From: PFL42 sp964492235
GTDB lineage: Bacteria; Chloroflexota; Anaerolineae; Anaerolineales; E44-bin32
Assembly (NCBI GenBank): GCA_964492235.1
Contig: CAZBJQ010000032.1
Span: forward strand, 1 to 22,913
Length of the DNA: 22,913 nt
Direction of reading: 5' to 3'
Part shown: positions 1 to 7,724 of the stretch, in pieces
Layout: every line of letters begins with the position of its first letter
Position numbering within the stretch: position 1 is the first letter of the stretch
The notes under the pieces: generated by a model
What the model was told of the DNA's origin: nothing
The model's input: only the letters and a program-made list of their open reading frames with translations
Databases searched by the model: none
Made by a program: the position numbers and the translations under genes

Positions 1-2760
1 CTTCAACGACGCCTGAACCACCCCATCCACCAGAAACTCCACCAGCGCCACCCCGACTTCGTCCTCCACCCTGGCTTCGAGCAGCAAAGGGGCAGTTGTC
101 ATGTTTTCGCCAGACTCGAGCGGGGAGAGGAACTCGATCTTCGGTGGGGCGTTGTCGACCGTCACCGGGACCGACGCTGTCCGCAGCGTCCCGTCTTGTG
201 CTACAACCACCAGCTGCAGCGCCTGCAAGCCATCCATACCCGCCGTGTCCCAGCGGCCCAGCTCACCTCCCTGTACCGCCGTCGTCTGGTCGCCCGCAAC
301 TTGAATCCACTGCGACGGGTTCAGCCCTTGGCCTATCTGGATGCGGTAGAAGTCCATTTCCGGGATGTCCGCCTCTCCCCACACGGCCACTTCGCCCCGC
401 ACATAGTCAAAGGGGGCCGGCGACGTGACACGCACGCCGTCCGAACCAGGAGAGAGGTCGATCAGCGTGTCATACTCGCCTGGCGGCCGCGCAATGCCCG
501 CCTGTTCCGCCCAGCCTGCCGCCTCCGGCGGCGGAACAAGGAAGACCCGCTCCTCCACCATCTTGGCCGGTGTGAACAGAGTCGCCAACTTGCCGGTCTC
601 GCGATTGATCCGGTAGGGCTGATAAAGTGTGTCGTAGTGCGTCGGTTCTGTCCCTAGCAGAAACAGCTCCCGGACCACGGTTGGGCAATAGACCGTCGGG
701 AGCATTCCCGAGGGATCGCAGACATCGAGTTGCGCCACCTCGGGCGGCCTGGGCCAGCTTTCTCGCGGCAATGCGGCGTGCGCATAGCGCATGACTGCAT
801 TCCAAACCGGCGCCGCACCGTTCAATGCATCGGCGGACTGGGCAGGCCTCCCGTCGGCGTTACCCATCCAAACCCCGACCAGCCGGCTGGGTGTGAAGCC
901 AAATGCCCAGCTATTCCCTCCGGCTCTGTCTGCGCCAATTGTCACTGCGGCGGGTCGATCGATTTCAAGGGAATTGGCGCGTCCGAACGCCGGCCAGCGG
1001 GCGGCATCATCGGCCAAAATGTCGATCATCAAGTACGCCAGCGCGGGGCTGAGGACGGCACGAGACTTAGGTTCGTAGGAGTACACCGTACCTTGCACGG
1101 GATCTTCGACCGCCAGCAGGAAGGAAAGATGAAGTCCATCCGACTCCCCCCTCCCGTCGGCGGGGGCAGCCTCCCCTACCATGCGACCTTCCGCGCTCAG
1201 GACTGCGTAGGCCTGCGCCAGGGCGAGCGGTCCGGCCGGTATCTCTTCGATTCCCCCGAGCTCTCGGCCCCCAAGCGGAATCCCCATCGAGGCAATGGTG
1301 CGCATCACGTTTTGTGCGCCTACGTGCTCCAGCAGGTAATCCGAGGCTCCCTCGTAGGCATTGGCTAGAGCCGCTCTCAGGCGGACCGGACCGTGAAATT
1401 CCACCTCTGCCGGGGGATCCGCGCCGACGGGTGCGATGTCCAGCAACATGGTGGCCGGGGTGTAGCCGCGGGCCAGCGCGGTCAAATGGATAAAGGGCTC
1501 GATCGCCCTCCCACCCATCGTCGCCTCCGCCGCCCCTCCGGCAAGTGCCAGGACTTCACCCCGGCCTGGATCAACCACGATCACAGTGCCGGAATCGATC
1601 TGATGATCGACTGCAATATCCCCTGGCCGCATCGCGGGCAGCAAGCCTGCCGCCAGGCAGGCCTGCCCGCCGTCCGCAGCCTCAATGTAGGTTGGTGCTT
1701 CCCCTCCCAAGCGCCCCAGCTGAGTCCCGAGGGCACATGCGGCTTGCCGCTGCAGCTCGGCGTCGGTGGTGGTGATGACCCGCAGCCCTCCCCGCGCCAG
1801 GGCCGCGTTCCCGAAGCGAGCCCGCAGTTGGTCGAGGGCATACCAGGCGATATCCGGCGCCACAACGGCCGTTCTGGCCGGCTCGCCGGTGAACGACACC
1901 GCCGCTCGCTGAGCAGCCTGCATCTGCGCAGGGTCAATCCATCCCAGGACGGACAACTGCCGGAGGCCCTGCTGGCCGGCGGCCCGGGCTGCCTGTGGTG
2001 AGTCAATCGGGTTACGCTCGGGCATGTCGGGGATGGCCGCCAGTACCGTGCTCTCCGCCAGGTTGAGTTCGTTGGCGTGTTTGCCGAAATACACGAGCGC
2101 CGCGGCATCGATCCCGTAGGCGAAGTTCCCATAGTCGGCGGTGTTGAGGTGCCATTCAAGTAGCTGCTCCGGGGAGTAGCGCCGCTCAAGTGTGGCCGCA
2201 AGGTAGTCCCTGCGCAGACGCTGCATCCAGGGCGGCAGGCTCACATCCGAGAGTGGCTGGAGGTTGGCGGCTGCCAGGCGCCCGGCGATGCTCGGACTGT
2301 CCGTCGCACCCGTGAGTCCGCCCAGCCAATCCATGGGACCCGTTGTCGAGGGATCGAGAAAACGCGGTTCGCTGCGGGCGAGTGTCGCTAGGAGAAATGC
2401 AACCCGCCCGCTGGTGATGGCGTTGCCGTCGACACGAATCCAGCGCCGGTCTTCGGCGGCTGGATGCAGCCCGTTGAGCAACAGCTGGGTGCCTGAGCGG
2501 TCCCAGATCTGGATCGGCTGGAAGCTGCCTCCTGGTTGCGGGGAAAGAGCGAGTGCGATGTTCTCGACGGCCGGGAGCCCATCGCTCAGGGCGACCGCCG
2601 CCTGTGCGCTCTGAATCAGCGGCAACGCCAATGCGAGCAGGAGTCCCCCAAGCGTCACGAGCCCGACGACACCCAACCGCCGCAATCGCCGGGGGTGCAG
2701 GTCACGTGTCTTGCGCAGGCGAAGGATCGTGTGTACTCGAGGCACGGCTCGATTGTACAT
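1..2760 (-). CDS. class A penicillin-binding-protein homologue (GT51 + transpeptidase), apparently catalytically dead; 3' end outside window
   Basis: An open frame of 920 codons starts at ATG 2760 and runs off the left edge. Architecture: basic N-terminus, one membrane segment (about residues 29-52), a GT51 glycosyltransferase-like domain (about 60-250), a transpeptidase-like domain (about 280-690) and Ig-like modules from about 770, as in Chloroflexota PBPs. The fold signatures are clear, for example LERRYSPEQLLEWHLN and AYGIDAAALVYFGK in GT51, and FGFTPSRLVGVWMGN after the KTGT position. The catalytic motifs are gone. The GT51 E-D-x-x-F motif reads SEPRF (130-134). The transpeptidase S-x-x-K reads R-A-I-E (418-421), S-x-N reads A-Y-E (468-470), and K-T-G-T reads T-I-G-A (607-610). 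Family membership is well supported; loss of both activities is inferred from alignment by eye. A role as a scaffold or regulator of cell-wall synthesis is a guess. An alternative start is GTG 2745 (see promoter entry). No stop codon or frameshift was seen. Confidence 0.88.
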   Translation of the reverse strand, partial: MYNRAVPRVHTILRLRKTRDLHPRRLRRLGVVGLVTLGGLLLALALPLIQSAQAAVALSDGLPAVENIALALSPQPGGSFQPIQIWDRSGTQLLLNGLHPAAEDRRWIRVDGNAITSGRVAFLLATLARSEPRFLDPSTTGPMDWLGGLTGATDSPSIAGRLAAANLQPLSDVSLPPWMQRLRRDYLAATLERRYSPEQLLEWHLNTADYGNFAYGIDAAALVYFGKHANELNLAESTVLAAIPDMPERNPIDSPQAARAAGQQGLRQLSVLGWIDPAQMQAAQRAAVSFTGEPARTAVVAPDIAWYALDQLRARFGNAALARGGLRVITTTDAELQRQAACALGTQLGRLGGEAPTYIEAADGGQACLAAGLLPAMRPGDIAVDHQIDSGTVIVVDPGRGEVLALAGGAAEATMGGRAIEPFIHLTALARGYTPATMLLDIAPVGADPPAEVEFHGPVRLRAALANAYEGASDYLLEHVGAQNVMRTIASMGIPLGGRELGGIEEIPAGPLALAQAYAVLSAEGRMVGEAAPADGRGESDGLHLSFLLAVEDPVQGTVYSYEPKSRAVLSPALAYLMIDILADDAARWPAFGRANSLEIDRPAAVTIGADRAGGNSWAFGFTPSRLVGVWMGNADGRPAQSADALNGAAPVWNAVMRYAHAALPRESWPRPPEVAQLDVCDPSGMLPTVYCPTVVRELFLLGTEPTHYDTLYQPYRINRETGKLATLFTPAKMVEERVFLVPPPEAAGWAEQAGIARPPGEYDTLIDLSPGSDGVRVTSPAPFDYVRGEVAVWGEADIPEMDFYRIQIGQGLNPSQWIQVAGDQTTAVQGGELGRWDTAGMDGLQALQLVVVAQDGTLRTASVPVTVDNAPPKIEFLSPLESGENMTTAPLLLEARVEDEVGVALVEFLVDGVVQASLK
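2752..2757 (-). promoter_or_regulatory. possible -10 hexamer overlapping the PBP-homologue start
   Basis: On the minus strand TACAAT lies immediately inside the ATG at 2760. Six bases further on is an in-frame GTG (2745). If the hexamer is a real -10 element, the message would begin at about that GTG and be leaderless. The ATG itself has no Shine-Dalgarno sequence. No good -35 was found at 16-18 nt. The same TACAAT-N6-start arrangement occurs at holB. Confidence 0.3.
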
Positions 2761-2923
2761 GCGCTGGCGGCATGCAAGTCCTATGCCCGCCTGACCGCCC
2801 GGCGAGGAATGGCCTGTCCTGCGGGAAGCTCGAATCGTCGCCGATCCTATCGGCAGAAGTCCTACCAGTAGACATTGAGGGATACAGACAGAAGGTGCAG
2901 CGTCGGCGCCGTTGTCAGGGGAC

Positions 2924-3892
2924 CTAGGCTTCCGGCGCGGGTTTGTTCTGCAGGATGTCCTCGATCTGCCCGAGGACGGTCTTGGTCAACCTGGCGGGCA
3001 CTTCGATGGCCTGCAGGTTGTCCTCGACGTGCGCAGTCCGGGTGGCACCGGTGATCACGCTTGTTACCTGCGGCAGGCGCAGCAGCCAGCCGATGGCGAG
3101 CTGCGGCAGACTGACACCCAGCTCCTTAGCGACGTTCTCCAATTGGCGGGTTTTCTCAAGGTTCTGCTCGGTGAGGATTCCCTTCAGCCAACTGTACTTC
3201 CGCAGGGACAGCCGGGCGCCTCTCGCCTTGTCCTGGCCGTATTTCCCGCTGAGCAATCCGGATCGCAGCGGACTCCAGGTCACCATGCCAAACCCGAGAT
3301 CATCAGCGGCCTGCACCAATTCGTCTTCGACGATCCGGCGCACAAGCATGTTGTAGTGGGGCTGTTCAACCGCCGGCGCCGTCAGCCCCCAGGTTCTGGC
3401 CAGGCCCCAGGCGCTGGCGATCTGACCCGCCCGCCACTCGGACGTTCCCCAATACAGGACCTTACCCTGGCGCACCAGGTCATCCATCGCCCGCACGGTC
3501 TCTTCAATGGGTGTGTCCGCGTCGAATCGATGGCAGAAGTACAGATCGAGGTAGTCCGTGCCCAGTCGCCGCAGGGACGCATGGCACGATTCGAAGATGT
3601 GTTTTCGAGACAGCCCGCGCCCATTGACCCCGGGCATCGACTGCCAGAAGACCTTGCTCGAGATCACCAGGCTCTGGCGCGGCAGCTCCCGAATGATCTC
3701 CCCCATTACGATCTCTGCCCGCCCTTCGGCATAGATGTCGGCATTGTCGAAGAAGTTGACGCCACTATCGTAGGCTTTGATAAGGACCTGACGTGCGGTC
3801 TGATCGTCGATCTGGTCCCCGAAGGTGATCCAGGACCCCAGCGACACCTCGCTGAGCTTCAGTCCCGTTCGCCCCATGCGCCGGTAGTTCAT
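2924..3892 (-). CDS. aldo/keto reductase (K+-channel beta-subunit-like / YghZ-type)
   Basis: A 322-residue NAD(P)H-dependent oxidoreductase with the aldo/keto reductase TIM barrel. It opens with MNYRRMGRTGLKLSEVSLGS, the typical first strand of this family. The catalytic tetrad can be assigned: Asp and Tyr in FFDNADIYAEG, Lys in VISSKVFW, His in LYFCHRFD. The C-terminal cofactor region SVITGATRTAHVEDNL is also present. The length is normal. The start ATG 3892 is preceded by AGGAGA at 6-8 nt; the longer frame back to 4036 adds no conserved sequence. The physiological substrate cannot be told from sequence; the family reduces aldehydes and ketones. The gene is followed by 163 bases before the PBP homologue on the same strand and diverges from the lipoprotein cluster. 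Confidence 0.93.
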   Translation of the reverse strand: MNYRRMGRTGLKLSEVSLGSWITFGDQIDDQTARQVLIKAYDSGVNFFDNADIYAEGRAEIVMGEIIRELPRQSLVISSKVFWQSMPGVNGRGLSRKHIFESCHASLRRLGTDYLDLYFCHRFDADTPIEETVRAMDDLVRQGKVLYWGTSEWRAGQIASAWGLARTWGLTAPAVEQPHYNMLVRRIVEDELVQAADDLGFGMVTWSPLRSGLLSGKYGQDKARGARLSLRKYSWLKGILTEQNLEKTRQLENVAKELGVSLPQLAIGWLLRLPQVTSVITGATRTAHVEDNLQAIEVPARLTKTVLGQIEDILQNKPAPEA

Positions 3893-4125
3893 CCCTGTCT
3901 CCTCTTCCTGGGCTTTATGTCTTGCCCGGCTTCGCGGGCGGCAGTACCAGAGGATTATACCCATCGGGTCATCCACAACGCCTATACTCAATTGGCCGAT
4001 GGCGCCGGGCAGCCGCCGGCCCTTGGACGAACGCATGGCCGCCCCCTCAACCTGACCGTCTGCCGCCTGGTGGTGCCCAGGTCCTTGCGGCGTCCATGGA
4101 CTCTCGATCGCGACAGGAGGTCCTG
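3893..4125. promoter_or_regulatory. divergent intergenic region between the reductase and the lipoprotein cluster
   Basis: For the reductase, a perfect minus-strand TATAAT lies at 3959-3954, about 60 bases before its ATG, without an obvious -35. For the plus-strand genes, TATACT lies at 3983-3988, also with a poor -35. A strong Shine-Dalgarno AGGAGG at 4115-4120 serves the ATG at 4126. The promoter assignments are tentative. Confidence 0.35.
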
Positions 4126-4953
4126 ATGTCTCATACCCGACGTAGGCTCTGGCCGATCGCCGTTCTCGTGCTGGCGACGATTTCCTGCACGGCTGTCACG
4201 CGCATGTTCCAACCGGATCAGGGGATCGCCCCGGGCGCGGCGCCCGAGGCAACCGAGACCGCGCTACCGGCAGAGGCTGCAGCAACGGAAGTCCGCCGCC
4301 TGGAGGCCGTCCCGACTCCGACGCCCTTCCACGTGCTTAGCGAAGACGACGTTCGCAGCTTGCTGGATCTGACCAAGCCGGATCACATCGACTACTTCGA
4401 CACCCCTGCTGCCTGGTTCGACTACGACACACCCGGCAGGGCCGCCTATCGCGTCGAAGATGGACGCCTGTTGGGAATCGACTACGAACCGGAAGCGCTG
4501 TATAGTTGGTGGTCGAACACGGACCGCCAGTCCGGCAATGTGTATGCCGAGGTCAGCGCCACCAACGGCGATTGCGTCGACAAAGACGCCGTCGGCATGG
4601 TTATCCGAGTGGACACCGGCAAGGGTGCTGGCGGCTACGCACTCGAGGTCTCGTGTGACGGCGAGTGGCGGTTCCGCAACCATCGGTTTGGCAGGGCTCC
4701 AGATGACCTGACAGAGTGGGCGCCCTCGGACGCAATCCAGGCCGGTGCCGGCTCCACAAATCGCCTCGGGATCTGGGGCTACCAGGGACGGTTTGTGGTC
4801 TTCATCAACGGAGTTCAGGTTGCGGAGATCCTTGACAAGAACTACAAAGACACCTATGGGACCTTCGCTCTGTATGTGCGGGCCGACAGGACATTTGACT
4901 TGACCGCCGAATTCGACGATTTCGCCTTCTGGCACATCCCGTTCATTCCATGA
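4126..4953 (+). CDS. lipoprotein with beta-sandwich-like domain, paralogue 1 of 3
   Basis: A 275-residue predicted lipoprotein. An Arg-rich n-region and hydrophobic stretch end at Cys21 (ATISC), followed by an Ala/Thr/Pro-rich linker to about residue 70 and a C-terminal domain of about 190 residues. That domain has the look of a LamG/concanavalin-like beta sandwich: an F-D-D-F ending, and SGNVYAEVSA, DCVDKDAVGM, GGYALEVSCDG and NRLGIWGYQG along it. The same landmarks recur in the next two genes, including two Cys (in NGDC and SCDG) that could form a disulfide. The start ATG 4126 has AGGAGG 5 nt upstream; the longer frame to 3922 lacks an RBS and would bury the signal peptide. Its stop overlaps the next start. 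The function is unknown; extracytoplasmic ligand or glycan binding is a guess. Confidence 0.82.
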   Translation: MSHTRRRLWPIAVLVLATISCTAVTRMFQPDQGIAPGAAPEATETALPAEAAATEVRRLEAVPTPTPFHVLSEDDVRSLLDLTKPDHIDYFDTPAAWFDYDTPGRAAYRVEDGRLLGIDYEPEALYSWWSNTDRQSGNVYAEVSATNGDCVDKDAVGMVIRVDTGKGAGGYALEVSCDGEWRFRNHRFGRAPDDLTEWAPSDAIQAGAGSTNRLGIWGYQGRFVVFINGVQVAEILDKNYKDTYGTFALYVRADRTFDLTAEFDDFAFWHIPFIP

Positions 4954-5807
4954 GACGGACCCTTCTCCTTCTCCTCTCCATGAGCGCCCTGGTCGTCGCC
5001 TGCAACCGTCAGGCGGATCAGCCGCCACCGCATAATGTCGCCACCGATGTGGCCGCAACGCTCACCGCGGTTCCCACCTTTGGCCCGATCACCACTCGCC
5101 CGCCCTCGGCCACGCCTGCGCCGAGCGCCACCCCGATCGCCACCGCCTCTCTTCTGCCCTCGGAAACCCCCACCCTCGGCCCGACCCCGACGGCGACGGC
5201 GCCGGTTCTTCCGCCTGGCGATCCCCGCACCGGTCTGAATCTCTCGGTCCCCGCCTACAGCGACGACTTCAGCCAGTCCTTCAAATGGTTCGCCGGGTAC
5301 GTCGACAACACCGTCAGCCTCACCCAGTCGGACGGCAAGCTGGTCGCCGTCGACAAGTTGGCCGACTCGTACATCACGTGGAGCACAACCACCGTTACCG
5401 CCGGCAATGTGTACGCCGAGGCCACGGCCAATATCGGCAGCTGCAGTGGAAAAGATGCCTCGGGCCTGGCGCTACGGATCGGCGGCGATGCCTACGACCG
5501 CGGCTACGCCCTTGAGCTTTCCTGCGATGGCGCCTACCGCATCCGCAAGTTCATTGACGTCGAGACCCCACCCAAGACCGTAGTGGATTGGACCACCGCC
5601 GAGGCCATCAAGCAGGGGCCGAATGCCTCCAACCGAATCGGGTTCCTGGCCGAGGGCAATACTCTGAGCGCCTTCGCCAACGGGTCCCTGCTTGGCCAGG
5701 TCGATGACAACGACCTGGTTGCCGGAACGTTCGGGCTGTTCGCCAACGCCGCCAGCACCGCTGGCCTGACCGTGGTGTTTGACGATTTCGCGCTCTGGTA
5801 TCCGTAG
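4950..5807 (+). CDS. lipoprotein with beta-sandwich-like domain, paralogue 2 of 3
   Basis: A 285-residue predicted lipoprotein that starts in an ATGA overlap with the previous stop, so the two are translationally coupled. The signal peptide MRRTLLLLLSMSALVVAC gives a lipobox at Cys18 (V-V-A-C). Residues about 30-95 are a Thr/Pro/Ala low-complexity linker. The C-terminal domain repeats the landmarks of its neighbour: GNVYAEATA, SCSGKDASGLAL, RGYALELSCDG, NRIGFLAEGNTL and a final VVFDDFALWYP. The conserved Cys pair is kept (GSC and SCDG). I do not recognise a named family with certainty; a laminin-G or DUF1080-like sandwich fold is plausible. A 15-bp hairpin follows it. Confidence 0.82.
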   Translation: MRRTLLLLLSMSALVVACNRQADQPPPHNVATDVAATLTAVPTFGPITTRPPSATPAPSATPIATASLLPSETPTLGPTPTATAPVLPPGDPRTGLNLSVPAYSDDFSQSFKWFAGYVDNTVSLTQSDGKLVAVDKLADSYITWSTTTVTAGNVYAEATANIGSCSGKDASGLALRIGGDAYDRGYALELSCDGAYRIRKFIDVETPPKTVVDWTTAEAIKQGPNASNRIGFLAEGNTLSAFANGSLLGQVDDNDLVAGTFGLFANAASTAGLTVVFDDFALWYP

Positions 5808-5834
5808 CCGGTCGCAGCGACAATCCGACCCTCC

Positions 5835-5869
5835 GGCCACCGCCCTGCCCCTGCGGCAGGGCGGTGGCC
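5835..5869 (+). terminator. perfect 15-bp hairpin without T-tract between lipoprotein genes
   Basis: GGCCACCGCCCTGCC at 5835-5849 and its exact reverse complement at 5855-5869 enclose a 5-nt loop. No T run follows, so this is not a classical intrinsic terminator. It could be a transcript-stabilising 3' hairpin, an attenuator before the third lipoprotein, or a bidirectional stop. It starts 27 bases after the stop codon at 5807. Confidence 0.5.
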
Positions 5870-5923
5870 AGTGGCGCCAGGCCCTCCGAGTTCTTGAGCC
5901 TCTCCGGAGTTCAGGCTGACCCC

Positions 5924-6688
5924 ATGACCGTCTTCCGCCCGCTAGTAGTTGCCTGGCTACTTCTCCTCGTGGGAACCGCCGGCTGTACTGTGCTCGAGAT
6001 CACCGCTCCCGCTTCCCCTGCGCCGGCGACGGCCTCCCCTCCGACGGTCACCCATCACCCCAGCCCGGCGCCATCGCCGTCCGCCACGCCCACACGCCTA
6101 CCTCCTGTGCCCCTTGGCCAGTTGATCACCTTTGACGATTTCGAGGCAGGCGGGGAATGGGAAACGGTCGAAGGTCCTGCCGGCGCGGCCAGCATCGCCG
6201 ACGGCCGGCTGGTCCTTTCTGTGCACAAGCCGTCCACCTCCTTGCTCCAGTCCGCGCCCTACCCGCCTGCTGGGGATTTCTTCGTGCAGGTCGACGTTCG
6301 TTCTGAGGTCTGCTCCCCCGGCGATGAATTCGGGATGGCCATCCGTCTCTCGCCCTCCGGCGAGCACTACCGGGTGAGCCTGCTCTGTGACGGAGCCGCA
6401 CGCCTGCTGCGTGTCCTCACCGATCAGACGCATGCGCTGACGCCAGTCCTTCGGACCGGCGCGGTGATCCCCGGACCAGGTTCTCTGAATCGCCTCGCGG
6501 TCTCGGCGGAAGGTCCCCTTCTACGCGTGTTTGTCAACAACCAGGTTGTGTTCGAGGATCGGGACTCCCGGCTTCCCTTCGGCCGACTCGGTTTCTTCGT
6601 GCGGCCTGGAAGGAGCGGCCAGACGACAATTGCTTTCGATGGCCTGGCCGTGTACGCTCTTCCCGGCACGCCCGCCCCGCCACCCTGA
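5924..6688 (+). CDS. lipoprotein with beta-sandwich-like domain, paralogue 3 of 3
   Basis: A 254-residue predicted lipoprotein. The signal sequence from ATG 5924 ends in VGTAGC (Cys21), followed by a Pro/Ser/Thr linker to about residue 62 and then the sandwich-like domain. It keeps the positions of the paralogues (FDDFE near the start, EVCSPGDEFGMAIRL, YRVSLLCDGAARL, NRLAVSAEGPLLRVFVNN, then a final FDGLAVY), including the two Cys. It is the most divergent of the three. The start was chosen because translation from the upstream ATG 5864 would begin inside the 5835-5869 hairpin and put about 20 polar residues ahead of the signal peptide. The Shine-Dalgarno is weak (GGAG at 5905-5908). The methyltransferase follows after 15 bases. 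Function unknown. Confidence 0.8.
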   Translation: MTVFRPLVVAWLLLLVGTAGCTVLEITAPASPAPATASPPTVTHHPSPAPSPSATPTRLPPVPLGQLITFDDFEAGGEWETVEGPAGAASIADGRLVLSVHKPSTSLLQSAPYPPAGDFFVQVDVRSEVCSPGDEFGMAIRLSPSGEHYRVSLLCDGAARLLRVLTDQTHALTPVLRTGAVIPGPGSLNRLAVSAEGPLLRVFVNNQVVFEDRDSRLPFGRLGFFVRPGRSGQTTIAFDGLAVYALPGTPAPPP

Positions 6689-6703
6689 CACTTGGAGACC
6701 CTC

Positions 6704-7528
6704 GTGCCCTCTGATCGGCCGTTTCGCAATCGCCTCAACGATCTCACTCCCAGGGAGTGGCTCAAGTTTCAGAAATCCTGGTTTGTGCACAATCCCCCAC
6801 CCAGAGGGAAGTCTGTCCTCCGGCATCCGGCAAAGTTCCCCGAGACCCTGGCCCAGCAGTTCATTGAGTTCTTCACCCACGCCGGGGGCATCGTGCTCGA
6901 CCCCATGGTGGGCACGGGCTCGACGCTGGTTGCATGCCTGCGGTCCGGCCGCCATGGGATCGGCCTTGAACTCCACTCCGAGTATGTGGCGCTCGCCCGG
7001 CAGGCAATCGATGCAGAGAGGGTCTCCCTCGGAACCGCCGTGGGGTCGCTTGTCGCCGAGGTCGTCCAGGCCGACGCCGCCGGTATCGCCTCCCTCTCCC
7101 TTCCTCCGATCGACTATGTTTTCACATCGCCGCCTTACTGGGACATGCTGCATTCCCGGGGAGCAGGCACGCAGCAGCATCGCCGCCAGGCCTCCGACCT
7201 CGATGTCACCTACTCCTCCGATCCCGCCGACCTGGGCAACGTGCATGACTACCCGGAGTTTCTCACCCGCCTCTGCGCCATCTACGTCGCCCTCAAGCCA
7301 AAGCTGCAGGAGAAGGCCTACCTCACAATCATCGTCAAGAACGTCAAGAAAGGAGGACGGATCTACCCGCTGGCGTGGGACCTGGCAGGGCGTCTGGCGC
7401 ACGTCTACGCACTCAAGGATGAACGCATCTGGTGCCAGGACGACATTCGCCTTGCACCCTACGGCCTGGGAAGCGCTTGGGTCAGCAACACCTTCCATCA
7501 CTATTGCCTGCAGTTCCGCAACGAGTAG
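6704..7528 (+). CDS. DNA amino-methyltransferase (N4-cytosine or N6-adenine), orphan
   Basis: A 274-residue SAM-dependent DNA methyltransferase. It has SAM-binding motif I in VLDPMVGTGSTLVA (about residues 64-77) preceded by a motif-X-like segment (HPAKFPETLAQQFIEFF). Catalytic motif IV is TSPPYW (about 139-144), the form commonest in N4-cytosine and some N6-adenine enzymes. Motif I lies N-terminal to motif IV, unlike the beta-class order. I prefer GTG 6704, with GGAG at 6694-6697 spaced 6 nt; a TTG at 6692 is in frame and would add four residues. No restriction endonuclease, specificity subunit or toxin-like partner is nearby. A solitary regulatory or phase-like methylase is therefore likelier than a restriction-modification system. 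It may be co-transcribed with the lipoproteins. Target base and site cannot be read from sequence. Confidence 0.85.
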   Translation: MPSDRPFRNRLNDLTPREWLKFQKSWFVHNPPPRGKSVLRHPAKFPETLAQQFIEFFTHAGGIVLDPMVGTGSTLVACLRSGRHGIGLELHSEYVALARQAIDAERVSLGTAVGSLVAEVVQADAAGIASLSLPPIDYVFTSPPYWDMLHSRGAGTQQHRRQASDLDVTYSSDPADLGNVHDYPEFLTRLCAIYVALKPKLQEKAYLTIIVKNVKKGGRIYPLAWDLAGRLAHVYALKDERIWCQDDIRLAPYGLGSAWVSNTFHHYCLQFRNE

Positions 7529-7566
7529 TACGCCGCTCCAACCACCGCCCCAGCGCGCTTCCGGGC

Positions 7567-7583
7567 AAGCCGGCGTCCGGCTT
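7567..7583 (+). terminator. short perfect hairpin downstream of the methyltransferase
   Basis: AAGCCGG and CCGGCTT pair perfectly around a 3-nt loop (CGT), 38 bases after the methyltransferase stop and upstream of a candidate promoter. It has no T-tract, so a termination role is only suggested by position. Confidence 0.3.
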
Positions 7584-7600
7584 ACACCCACCCCTGCCGG

Positions 7601-7629
7601 TTGCGTGCCCGTAGCTTCGCAGGTATCCT
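7601..7629 (+). promoter_or_regulatory. candidate sigma-70 promoter for the deoxynucleoside kinase operon
   Basis: TTGCGT (7601-7606), 17 nt, TATCCT (7624-7629). This implies a leader of about 90 bases before the kinase ATG at 7725. The spacing is ideal, but each hexamer departs from consensus. Confidence 0.45.
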
Positions 7630-7724
7630 ACCTCTCCGTGCGGCATCCTGGACCTTCGCTGCTTTCCACGCCGGAGGCCGACCACCAGGGCTGAATTCCC
7701 AACAAACCGGGGACCGAGTCAGCA

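Noticed and set aside
1581..2201. 206-codon minus-strand frame inside the PBP homologue
   Set aside because: It is a shadow: the frame beginning at 2760 carries all the GT51 and transpeptidase landmarks, and the 206-codon frame is Arg/Pro/Ser-rich noise.
3969..3977. TCATCCACA, one mismatch from a DnaA box
   Set aside because: A single isolated near-match in a promoter region is expected by chance; no second box is nearby.
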